DNA of 15,372 bases from contig SLBH01000074.1 of NCBI GenBank assembly GCA_007126415.1, forward strand, positions 1-15,372, in the 5' to 3' direction. Numbering within the stretch: the first letter of the stretch is position 1; each line of letters begins with the position of its first letter. Source of the stretch: Spirochaetales bacterium. Its GTDB lineage: Bacteria > Spirochaetota > Spirochaetia > DSM-27196 > SLAA01. Below the pieces are notes generated by a model that had not been told where the DNA came from, ran no database searches, and was given only the letters and a program-made list of their open reading frames with translations. Shown piece by piece: positions 5,044 to 11,803 of this stretch. Position numbers and translations under genes: made by a program.

Positions 5044-6963
5044 ATGAGTTTTTCACAAAACAACCTTGACCAAGCGATATCGCCGTATCTCTACCAGCAC
5101 CGAGACAACCCAGTTTGGTGGCAAGAGTGGAGTAACGAGGCACTCGAGTACGCCCGCGAGACCGACCGGATTCTGTTCGTGTCGGTGGGGTATGCAACCT
5201 GCCACTGGTGCCATGTCATGGCCGCCGAGGCGTTCTCCGACCCCGATGTCGCGGCGTATATCAATAAGTGGTTCATGCCGATAAAAGTAGACCGCGAGCA
5301 GCGCCCCGATATCGACCAGGTAATGATGCAGTTCTTGGTCGCAACGACCGGACAGGGCGGCTGGCCGCTGAACGCCTTTCTCTCGCCGTCGCTCGAACCG
5401 TTTTTCGCGATGACCTACGCCCCCACGCACGCACGCGCCGGCATGCCGGGGTTCGTCGAGATTCTGCAGAAGGTGCGCTCGTTCTACGATCAAAACCGCG
5501 CTTCGCTGCGCCCGCTTTCATTTCAGGACACACTCCAACGCGCAGCCGACGAGACCGCTCCCGCCGACCTGACCGGCCTCAGCGACGAGATCGCGGCGCG
5601 CTTCGACCACACGCACGGAGGGCTCGCCGGGGACCCCAAGTTCCCACCGCACTCGAGCTTGCTGTTTTTGATGTATCAGCCCGAACCGCTCTCGGAGCCG
5701 CTACGGAGCGGCATCGAGCACACCTTTGACGCGATGCTCGAACGCGGTCTGCACGATCACCTGCAGGGCGGGTTCTATCGCTACTGTGTGGACCGGAACT
5801 GGACGATCCCGCACTTCGAGAAGATGCTCTACGACCAAGCGATGATGCTCTGGAACTTGAGCCTCGCGTATCACCGCTTCGGCCGCCGGCGCTACCGCGA
5901 AGCCGCCGTCGGTGTGGTGCGGTGCCTCGAGGACTCGTTTCGCTCCGGCACGCTCTTCGTCTCGGCGCACGACGCCGACACCGACCACGAAGAGGGGGAA
6001 ACCTACCTCTGGAGTTACGGTGAGCTCGAGGAGGCCTTGAGCGCCTCGGAGCTCGAGCTATTCGAGCGTCGTTACGCCGTTTCGAAAGCGGGCAATTTCG
6101 AAGGACGAAACCACCTTGTGCGCCACGAGCCCGGCTCCGCCGACACGGGCGGCGGGGACGACGCCGACGGTAGCGACGCGGGCTCCGACGCTTCGAGCTT
6201 TCGTGAGTCCGAGCTCCGCAAGCTCGCCGAGATCGAGGAGCGGCTGCTCAAGCGGCGGCGCGGCCGCGAGCAGCCGGCGGTAGATCGCAAACGTGTTACA
6301 AGCTGGAACGCGCTCGCGGCAATCGCGCTGCTGCACGCCGGGCGCTACGGTATTGCCGACGACGGGGTCTCGCGCGCAAGCGAGATCTTCGCGGCGCTGA
6401 TGAGCGAGCACTACCAAGCGGACATCCTCGCCCACAGCTCGATCGGCGGACGCCTGCAGCGTCAGGAGTTTCTTGAAGACTACGGCGCGCTCGCGCTTCT
6501 CGCAAGCTTTCTCCTCGAGGAGCGCCAAGCAGAAGCTCCCGGCCGTACAGCCGAGCAAACACAAGACCTCGAGGCGCTCCTCGGCGGGATGCAACGCTTC
6601 AAGCGCAACGGCGGCTGGATCGATGCAGAGAACGAAGACTTTGTGGCGGTGCCGGCCGACACCTTCGATCATCCTACCCCCACCGGAAGAGCGCTCGCGC
6701 TCTGGGCCGAAACACGAGCTGCGTTGCTGTTAAGCCGCACGCCGGTGCTTCCGCAGGCCTACGGCAGCGCGCTATACGAGGACGGGTACAACTGCGCGGT
6801 GATGGTTACCCATGGCGAGTTTCACCAGCTCGAGACGCCGGAGCACCTGCCGTGGGACCGGCTCCCGAACAACACCATCCAGCTTGCGTCCGATCAGCTG
6901 CGCTACTGTTACCGTGGTGCATGCCGCAGCGAGGTTCCGCAGTTCGTCTTCAAGAAATTATGA
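5044..6963 (+). CDS. YyaL/DUF255 family protein with N-terminal thioredoxin-like domain
   Basis: A 639-residue protein of the family that includes bacterial YyaL and human SPATA20. The N-terminal thioredoxin-like domain has GYATCHWCHVM with the CxxC at C53 and C56, then KVDREQRPDID and GQGGWPLNAFLSP. The remainder is an (alpha/alpha)6-barrel-like region similar to N-acylglucosamine epimerase/glycanase folds, with GGLAGDPKFPP, GGFYRYCVDRNWTIPHFEKMLYDQA and a SWNALAAIALLHAG helix. The physiological reaction is unknown; a redox or sugar-modifying role is only family-level inference. Residues about 362-386 are an acidic Gly/Asp/Ser insertion between barrel segments. The start ATG 5044 is 24 bases after the DUF1980 stop with only AAAG before it, so translation may depend on read-through from the membrane operon. 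A TAGTAT element at 5029-5034 lacks a good -35. Confidence 0.88.
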   Translation: MSFSQNNLDQAISPYLYQHRDNPVWWQEWSNEALEYARETDRILFVSVGYATCHWCHVMAAEAFSDPDVAAYINKWFMPIKVDREQRPDIDQVMMQFLVATTGQGGWPLNAFLSPSLEPFFAMTYAPTHARAGMPGFVEILQKVRSFYDQNRASLRPLSFQDTLQRAADETAPADLTGLSDEIAARFDHTHGGLAGDPKFPPHSSLLFLMYQPEPLSEPLRSGIEHTFDAMLERGLHDHLQGGFYRYCVDRNWTIPHFEKMLYDQAMMLWNLSLAYHRFGRRRYREAAVGVVRCLEDSFRSGTLFVSAHDADTDHEEGETYLWSYGELEEALSASELELFERRYAVSKAGNFEGRNHLVRHEPGSADTGGGDDADGSDAGSDASSFRESELRKLAEIEERLLKRRRGREQPAVDRKRVTSWNALAAIALLHAGRYGIADDGVSRASEIFAALMSEHYQADILAHSSIGGRLQRQEFLEDYGALALLASFLLEERQAEAPGRTAEQTQDLEALLGGMQRFKRNGGWIDAENEDFVAVPADTFDHPTPTGRALALWAETRAALLLSRTPVLPQAYGSALYEDGYNCAVMVTHGEFHQLETPEHLPWDRLPNNTIQLASDQLRYCYRGACRSEVPQFVFKKL

Positions 6964-6983
6964 ACACAAGAGTTGCGATTACA

Positions 6984-7012
6984 TTGATTTTCTCGATTGC
7001 AATCGATAGACT
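6984..7012 (+). promoter_or_regulatory. Promoter of the MBL gene with a 14-bp palindrome in the spacer
   Basis: TTGATT (6984-6989), a 17-bp spacer and TAGACT (7007-7012) form a sigma-70-like promoter, each hexamer 4/6. The spacer contains TCGATTGCAATCGA (6993-7006), a perfect 14-bp palindrome abutting the -10. This is the layout of a repressor or MerR-like operator. The regulator is unknown. Initiation near 7019 leaves a 33-base leader with a good ribosome site. Confidence 0.5.
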
Positions 7013-7040
7013 CTGAGTAACCTGCTCGTACACTACATCT

Positions 7041-7045
7041 AAAGG
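7041..7045 (+). promoter_or_regulatory. Ribosome binding site that fixes the MBL start
   Basis: AAAGG followed by six bases and ATG 7052. In-frame TTG (7046) and CTG (7049) codons lie between them and are too close to this site to be used from it, so ATG 7052 is preferred. Confidence 0.6.
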
Positions 7046-7051
7046 TTGCTG

Positions 7052-7903
7052 ATGCGCGCGCGCAAAAACCATGCTAAACATCTTGAGCTTACCAACGACG
7101 GTACGCTGAGCATCTTCTTCCTCGGGAGCGGCAGTGCGTTCGCGAGGCAACTGAACCAGAACAACGTGCTGATTATCAAAGGCGACGACCACGTGATGAT
7201 AGACTGCGGCACCAAGGCACCGCCCGCGCTGCGCCGCAACGGGCTCTCGGTGGCCGATATACAGACCTTCTTGATAACGCACTCGCACTCCGATCACATC
7301 GGCGGGCTCGAGGAGGCGATGCTGCTCGGACGCTACGTCACCAAACGCAAACCGCAAATCGTCATCACCGCCGAGTATCAGGAAATTCTCTGGGACCAGT
7401 CGTTGCGCGGTGGCGCGGAGTTCAACGAGGTAGGAGACGACGGCAAAGGGCTTGCGTTCGAGGATCTGTGGGAGGTGCTGCGCCCGCAACCGCTCGCCGA
7501 GTACGCGCGCGACACGCGCGAGATACAGGTAGGCTCAATCAACCTAAAGCTGGTACGCACCAACCACTTTCCGGAGCAGTCCGGCTCTTGGGAGCAAAGC
7601 AACTACTGCGTCGGTGTCGTGATCGACGACCGCGTGTTGTTCACCGGTGATACCAAGTTTGACCCCGAGCTCGTTGAGACCTACGATCGTCGTTTCGGAT
7701 TCGAGCGCATCTTCCACGACGCGCAGTTTTGGACCGGCGGCATTCACGCATCGGTCGAGGAGATCGCGACGCTCCCGATAGAGATCAAGCGTCGCGTGCT
7801 GTTGATGCATTACGGCGACAACTGGCGCGAGCACTCAGACGATATCCGCCGTCACGGCATCAAAGGGTTTGCAAAAGAAGGCTACTTCTACGACTTTCCC
7901 TAA
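7052..7903 (+). CDS. Metallo-beta-lactamase-fold hydrolase
   Basis: A 283-residue protein with the complete metal-ligand set of the MBL superfamily: HSHSDH (H77, H79, D81, H82), H172 in RTNHFPE, D200 in FTGDTKFD and H253 in LLMHYGDN. The opening IFFLGSGSAFARQ and the IDCGTKAP segment are typical of ribonuclease Z- or phosphodiesterase-like members, so a two-metal hydrolase, perhaps of a phosphodiester, is likely. The exact substrate cannot be read from the sequence. It has its own promoter after the YyaL gene and a good Shine-Dalgarno, and it converges on the lipid kinase gene with 36 bases between stops. I see no signal peptide, so it should be cytosolic. Confidence 0.85.
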   Translation: MRARKNHAKHLELTNDGTLSIFFLGSGSAFARQLNQNNVLIIKGDDHVMIDCGTKAPPALRRNGLSVADIQTFLITHSHSDHIGGLEEAMLLGRYVTKRKPQIVITAEYQEILWDQSLRGGAEFNEVGDDGKGLAFEDLWEVLRPQPLAEYARDTREIQVGSINLKLVRTNHFPEQSGSWEQSNYCVGVVIDDRVLFTGDTKFDPELVETYDRRFGFERIFHDAQFWTGGIHASVEEIATLPIEIKRRVLLMHYGDNWREHSDDIRRHGIKGFAKEGYFYDFP

Positions 7904-7917
7904 GCATGCCTCTAAAT

Positions 7918-7936
7918 CAGCGGCCGTTCGGCGCTG
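7918..7936. terminator. Imperfect stem-loop between convergent MBL and lipid kinase genes
   Basis: CAGCGGCCGTTCGGCGCTG folds into an about 8-bp stem with one bulged G and a small loop, in the 36-bp gap between convergent stop codons. Tails are not T-rich on either strand (ATTTAG on the minus side), so it is only a probable bidirectional terminator. Confidence 0.4.
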
Positions 7937-7939
7937 CAG

Positions 7940-9115
7940 TCACTCGGGAACCTTCAACACCTGCAAAACCGGCTCGGTGCGTTCAAACATCACCGGAAAG
8001 TCGGCGGGCGTGAGCCACCTGCCCTCGCCGTCCACCTGTAGCGGTGCGGAACGGTCGTAGCGAATCTCAACGCTCTCGGCACTCGCCATCTCCACGTTAG
8101 ATTGATAGATGTGCTCGCCTTTGTAGATGAGCTTCTTCAACATGAGCTTGCGGAGGAGGTTCACGGTGCGAATTGCGCACACGTTGTCGTCGCTCGGCAG
8201 GATGCGTTTATGGTCGCCGTAATAGCGGTGCCCCGACACGCCGATCGCAAAGAGAATGAAGTTGCCCGCAAGCGTCAACGGCTCTTTACGGTCACGCGAG
8301 CGCAACACCGCACTCATGTGGCCCACCTTGTAGATCGGCTCGTAGAACAGCGTTGCGAGATCGGCGACCGCCTTGTAGGTGTCGCCCGGAAGGCGTTTGC
8401 GGAGCTTGTTGGTGGTATGCGTCACGAACGCGTCTATTCCGATTGAGGTTATGTTGAGCGAGTATCGGCTCGAGGCGTTGCGGGGTGTCACCCGCACCGC
8501 GGCGGTATGTCCGATCTTCGACAGCCGGGGCAGCATGCTGCAGGCGTGTGCCATTGAGTCGGCGTCGGCGCCGTCGTTCCCGCTACCCATCGGCAGGCGG
8601 AACACCGCAAGATGCTTCAGCGGCTTGCCGCTGAGGTCCAACAGTGGCCCGATGCATTCGCTATGAGTTCCGTCGCCGCCGGCGGTGATCAAGACCGCGC
8701 GACTGCGGTTGCGCTCCACCTCGCGCACCACCGCCTTACCGATCTCGGTTGCGTGGCCGGGATACCGGCTTTCAAGTAACAGCCACTCGGGTTGGGTGGC
8801 GGGGTCGCACGCCGCGTAGCGCTCAACCGCGTGTTCCAGCCCGGCAAGATGCGCCGCGAACCGCTTGCGCCGCGCGAAGCCCCCGGCGGCCGGGTTTACC
8901 ACGATGTACACGCGCGGGCGGTGCTTGCGTAGGTACGGAGACTCGGCGATCAACCGAACCACCAGCTCCACCCAGCGGGTGATGCGCGGATCCGACGGCC
9001 GGCCGGCCGCCGTTATCGCGAGATCAATCGAAGGCGCTCCCTCAGGCTCCGACTTGCCGGACTTTCTTTTCTGAGGAGGCGCGTGGCGTTGCGTGCGGTC
9101 TTGTTTGGCGCTCAC
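7940..9115 (-). CDS. Diacylglycerol/lipid kinase family protein (DAGK catalytic domain)
   Basis: A 391-residue protein with the DAGK catalytic pattern: NPAAGG (74-79), the nucleotide-binding GGDGTHSE (146-153) and PMGSGNDGA (175-183), which matches the usual GTGNDFA loop. The C-terminal half is the beta-sandwich lid, ending in a QVDGEGRWL segment comparable to the D-GE motif of YegS/DgkB. It would phosphorylate a lipid such as diacylglycerol or a sphingoid/undecaprenol-like substrate at the inner membrane face. The family is clear, the lipid is not. The first about 65 residues are a basic, probably disordered extension beyond the usual 300-residue enzyme. The start is GTG 9115 with no obvious Shine-Dalgarno. 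A TATAAC element (9128-9133) lies close upstream but lacks a -35, so co-transcription with the Cys-rich gene 44 bases upstream is likely. Confidence 0.82.
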   Translation of the reverse strand: MSAKQDRTQRHAPPQKRKSGKSEPEGAPSIDLAITAAGRPSDPRITRWVELVVRLIAESPYLRKHRPRVYIVVNPAAGGFARRKRFAAHLAGLEHAVERYAACDPATQPEWLLLESRYPGHATEIGKAVVREVERNRSRAVLITAGGDGTHSECIGPLLDLSGKPLKHLAVFRLPMGSGNDGADADSMAHACSMLPRLSKIGHTAAVRVTPRNASSRYSLNITSIGIDAFVTHTTNKLRKRLPGDTYKAVADLATLFYEPIYKVGHMSAVLRSRDRKEPLTLAGNFILFAIGVSGHRYYGDHKRILPSDDNVCAIRTVNLLRKLMLKKLIYKGEHIYQSNVEMASAESVEIRYDRSAPLQVDGEGRWLTPADFPVMFERTEPVLQVLKVPE

Positions 9116-9159
9116 TGCTCGGGTGCCGTTATACGGTGCGTGTAACGCTCGACTGTGGC

Positions 9160-9696
9160 TCAGATGTCACCGAACATCTCGTCGAACCGCGCGCCGAAGA
9201 AGTTGATCTCGCTCACAACGTTACTGACGTGCGCCGGAAGCTCGGCAAGCTTGATCTCGTGCCCGGGACAGCCCAAACGGCCGCAGACGTGAATTTCATC
9301 ACGCCCGTTTGGTAAGCGCAGCAGGATGCTGTCGGTGCTTTCGCAATCGTCGAGCACGCATTCGCGCTTCTCCATAAGGCTTTCACCGCAGGTGGGGCAC
9401 GACGCCTCGACAATTATGTTTCCGCTTACCTCGCTCGGCAGGAAGCTGAACAGCTTTGCGTGACTGCCCCAGAATGCGTCGACAAAGATTGAGCCCTCGT
9501 CTTCCTTGACCTTTACATGCAGCTTAATTGAGGGTTCACCGTGAATACGGACCGAATCCACCGCAAGGCTGTGACCTTGCGAGCAGCGAACGTCCTCGAT
9601 CACGAGGAACTCTTCACCGCCTCGATTAACGATCTTGATTCCTGCCGGCAGCTTCCGCAGAAGCTCAACCGGAATTTCACGATGCGTGAGTTTCAT
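9160..9696 (-). CDS. Conserved-looking Cys-rich protein, putative zinc-ribbon type, unknown function
   Basis: A 178-residue soluble protein that I cannot assign to a named family with confidence. Seven cysteines and two histidines fall in paired metal-binding patterns: C38-SQG-H42, C100-PT-C103, C113 and C118, C138 and C143 followed by H146 (GCPGH). This suggests one or two structural zinc sites. Between them are beta-rich stretches (IKLHVKVKEDEGSIFVDAF) and a Gly-Asp-Ile C-terminus. CPTCGESL is zinc-ribbon-like. The general look is that of small CpXC-like domain proteins, but the spacing does not fit well enough to claim it. ATG 9696 is chosen over the GTG 36 bases upstream because a strong promoter places the transcript 5' end at this ATG. 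It is followed by the lipid kinase gene, with which it may be co-transcribed. Confidence 0.7.
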   Translation of the reverse strand: MKLTHREIPVELLRKLPAGIKIVNRGGEEFLVIEDVRCSQGHSLAVDSVRIHGEPSIKLHVKVKEDEGSIFVDAFWGSHAKLFSFLPSEVSGNIIVEASCPTCGESLMEKRECVLDDCESTDSILLRLPNGRDEIHVCGRLGCPGHEIKLAELPAHVSNVVSEINFFGARFDEMFGDI

Positions 9697-9702
9697 GTCG
9701 GG

Positions 9703-9732
9703 ACTATAGCACCACGCTACAATCGATGTCAA
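9703..9732 (-). promoter_or_regulatory. Strong sigma-70-type promoter, predicted leaderless
   Basis: On the minus strand a perfect TTGACA (9727-9732), an 18-bp spacer and TATAGT (9703-9708, 5/6) make the best promoter in the window. Seven bases beyond the -10 lies the A of ATG 9696, so the mRNA should begin at the start codon. There is no room for a Shine-Dalgarno. The -35 begins 6 bases after the stem-loop that ends the SUF operon. Confidence 0.65.
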
Positions 9733-9738
9733 ATGTCA

Positions 9739-9761
9739 CCCGCGTGCCGCTTGCACGCGGG
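9739..9761 (-). terminator. Strong hairpin ending the SUF operon
   Basis: On the minus strand CCCGCGTGC-AAGCG-GCACGCGGG is a perfect 9-bp G+C-rich stem with a 5-base loop, 18 bases after the sufT stop codon. The following bases (TGACATTTGACA) include only a TTT run, so this is a U-poor hairpin. Its place between the last SUF gene and the next promoter supports a terminator or 3'-end stabiliser. Confidence 0.6.
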
Positions 9762-9779
9762 CCGGGTGGGAACGGCGAG

Positions 9780-10091
9780 TCACGAGAACAGCCCGAGCCC
9801 CCACTTGACCTCTTCGCTCGCCATCTCGTGCGGATTCCAGGGCGGTTCGAAGCTCCAGTGTAGCCGCGCGCTGGTGATCTGCTCATCGGCCTGGAGGGTA
9901 TCTATCACCTCGTTCGCGATCTGTGGGCCGAGCGGGCACATCGGCGTGGTAAGCGTCATTGTTACATCGACCGAACCGTCGTCGTTATGCACCGCGTCAT
10001 ACACCAGTCCCAGGTCTACGATCGAGAACCCCAGCTCGGGATCTATTACCGGGCGGATCCTATCGAGTAGCTCGTCTTTATTGTACGCCAT
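9780..10091 (-). CDS. sufT: SufT/MIP18-family (DUF59) iron-sulfur assembly factor
   Basis: A 103-residue single-domain DUF59 protein, the normal size for stand-alone members. It has the DPELGFSIVDLGLVY opening (17-31, with the DPE motif), the TTPMCPLG segment carrying the conserved reactive C52, and the closing W-P-W-x-P-x-M motif. Members act late in Fe-S cluster maturation, from SufT in Staphylococcus to eukaryotic MIP18. As the last gene of a SUF operon it fits that role. ATG 10091 lies inside sufU, overlapping its end by 14 bases, and has GGAGGG eight bases upstream, so translation is likely coupled to sufU. No PaaD-type extension is present. Confidence 0.88.
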   Translation of the reverse strand: MAYNKDELLDRIRPVIDPELGFSIVDLGLVYDAVHNDDGSVDVTMTLTTPMCPLGPQIANEVIDTLQADEQITSARLHWSFEPPWNPHEMASEEVKWGLGLFS

Positions 10092-10509
10092 CCAGCAGTC
10101 CCTCCAAGGTATTCCACGGCAACAACGCGCACTTGATGCGCACCGGATAATGCTTCACGCCTTGCATCGCCTCAAGGTCGGAGATTTCGTCTTCAAACTC
10201 GGGCTCGAGCTCGTCGAGCAACATGCCCTTGAACTGCCCGAGAATTCGCTGCGCGTCGGCGGTGGAGCGCCCGTGCAGCGACTCGCACAACAAGTTGGCC
10301 GAGGCGCAGCAGATCGAACACCCTACCCCGTCGTACGAGGCATCGGCAACCACGCCGTCTTCTATGCTGAGAAAAAGCTCCAGATCGTCGCCGCAGCTTG
10401 GGTTCGCGCCCTCGGCGTGAAGCGTTGCACCTTCGATCTTGCGGCGGTTCTTCTTTGAGCGGTAGTTCTCGAGGATTATCTCTTTGTACAGATCGTCTTC
10501 AAGGCTCAT
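10078..10509 (-). CDS. sufU: SufU, zinc-dependent sulfur acceptor for SufS
   Basis: A 143-residue NifU/IscU-fold protein with NPSCGDD (37-43), GVGCSICCAS (61-70) and RIKCALLPW (124-132). C39, D41, C64 and C127 line up with the zinc ligands of Bacillus SufU. The roughly 20-residue insert before the final helix (around STADAQRILGQFKGML) separates SufU from IscU. It therefore acts as a zinc-bound thiol acceptor that takes persulfide from SufS rather than as a cluster scaffold. Start: ATG 10509 shares one base with the sufS stop (TAATG), the signature of translational coupling. It precedes sufT in the same operon. Confidence 0.93.
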   Translation of the reverse strand: MSLEDDLYKEIILENYRSKKNRRKIEGATLHAEGANPSCGDDLELFLSIEDGVVADASYDGVGCSICCASANLLCESLHGRSTADAQRILGQFKGMLLDELEPEFEDEISDLEAMQGVKHYPVRIKCALLPWNTLEGLLDGVQ

Positions 10510-11780
10510 TACCCGAACACATCCTTTATGCGTGCCAACCCATCGATCAAGGCGTCGATGTCGTCGGTGGTGTTGTAAAGATAGAGCGAGGCGCGCACCG
10601 TACCGGTGACCCCAAACACCTTCATAAGCGGCTGCGCGCAGTGAAAGCCGGTGCGCACCGCCACGCCCTCTTGATCGAGCAGCGCCCCGGCGTCGTGCGG
10701 GTGCACATCGCCGTAGTTGAACGAAAAGATGCCGCCCCTAGCCGAGAGGTCTTCAGGCCCGTAGCTCACAAGCTCGTCTACCCGCGAGGCGCGCTCGGCG
10801 AGATACTCGAGCAACACGCGCTCGTGCTCAACGATGCGCTGCATGCCGACCTCGCTGAGAAAATCAATCGCCGCGCCGAGCGCGATAGCCCCGGCGATGT
10901 TTGGGGTGCCGCCCTCAAACTTGTCCGGCACCGGCTTATAGCTCGCCTCGTCGCGCTTGACCTTCGAGACCATATCGCCTCCGTAGATCAACGGGTCCAT
11001 CGCCTCGAGCACATCGTTCTTGCCGTACAGCACGCCGATTCCGGTAGGCCCGCACATTTTGTGTCCCGAGAACACCAGAAAATCACAGCCGAGAGTCGAA
11101 ACATTCACCGGATGGTGCGAAACGTACTGCGCCCCGTCGACAAGCACGCGTGCCCCGCGCGCATGCGCGAGCTCGATAACGCGTTTGAGGTCCGGCATGT
11201 AGCCGGTGACGTTCGACATCGCGGTGATTGCAACGAGCTTGGTGCGCTCGCCGATCACCGCTTCAAGACCGTCGAGCTGCAGCGACCCATCCGGGTTCAC
11301 CGGAATGAAGCGCAGCCGTGCTCCGGTGGCCTTGCAGGCTTCCTGCCACGGGACGAGGTTGGCGTGGTGCTCGAGCTCGGTTGTCACGATCTCGTCGCCG
11401 GGGCCGAGATACTTGCGTGCCCAGCCGTAGGCCACCACGTTCACCGACTCGGTGGTCCCCTTGGTGAAGATCACGCTTCCGTTGCGATCGGCGCCGATGA
11501 AGCGCGCAACATTCTCTCGCGCGCGATCGTACTCCACGGTAGCCTGCTCGCTGAACTCATACACTCCACGGTGGATGTTCGCCGAGAGCTCGCTATAGTA
11601 GCGGCTCTCGGCCGCGATCACCGCCTCGGGTTTGAGCGAGGTGGCGCCGTTGTCGAGATACGAAAAACGCTTACCTCGCATGCTTCGCTTGAGAATCGGA
11701 AACTGCGCGCGCAACGCGCTCACATCGAGCTCGAGCGAGCTTGCGTCGTAAGATGCGGTGTGTAATGTTGAGTGGTTCAC
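10509..11780 (-). CDS. sufS: Cysteine desulfurase SufS (group II)
   Basis: A 423-residue PLP enzyme that releases sulfur from cysteine as a persulfide for SufU. Counted from the GTG start, SGHKMCGPTGIGVLYG carries the PLP lysine K241, VDGAQ the pyridine-binding D215, EHHANLVPW the stacking histidines, and RTGFHCAQP the short catalytic loop with C381 that defines group II enzymes. Start choice: GTG 11780 has AGGGAGGAG just upstream. A TTG at 11810 would add ten residues but lacks such a site and overlaps nothing useful. The sufD stop lies 23 bases upstream, so these are the only two SUF genes with a real gap between them, and the strong ribosome site compensates for it. Confidence 0.94.
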   Translation of the reverse strand: MNHSTLHTASYDASSLELDVSALRAQFPILKRSMRGKRFSYLDNGATSLKPEAVIAAESRYYSELSANIHRGVYEFSEQATVEYDRARENVARFIGADRNGSVIFTKGTTESVNVVAYGWARKYLGPGDEIVTTELEHHANLVPWQEACKATGARLRFIPVNPDGSLQLDGLEAVIGERTKLVAITAMSNVTGYMPDLKRVIELAHARGARVLVDGAQYVSHHPVNVSTLGCDFLVFSGHKMCGPTGIGVLYGKNDVLEAMDPLIYGGDMVSKVKRDEASYKPVPDKFEGGTPNIAGAIALGAAIDFLSEVGMQRIVEHERVLLEYLAERASRVDELVSYGPEDLSARGGIFSFNYGDVHPHDAGALLDQEGVAVRTGFHCAQPLMKVFGVTGTVRASLYLYNTTDDIDALIDGLARIKDVFG

Positions 11781-11803
11781 TTCACTCCTCCCTGGGAAAG
11801 CTA

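Noticed and set aside
6993..7006. Reading the palindrome TCGATTGCAATCGA as a terminator of the YyaL gene
   Set aside because: It has no loop and no T-tract, and it fits precisely into a promoter spacer.
9160..9696. Naming the Cys-rich protein a CpXC-domain protein
   Set aside because: The Cys spacing resembles zinc ribbons in general, but I cannot match the CpXC pattern well enough; left as unknown.
10398..11765. Long plus-strand open frame (455 codons) across sufS and sufU
   Set aside because: It is antisense to two genes with complete catalytic motifs, its translation has no recognisable domain and is Arg/His-rich, as expected for the reverse frame of G+C-rich genes.
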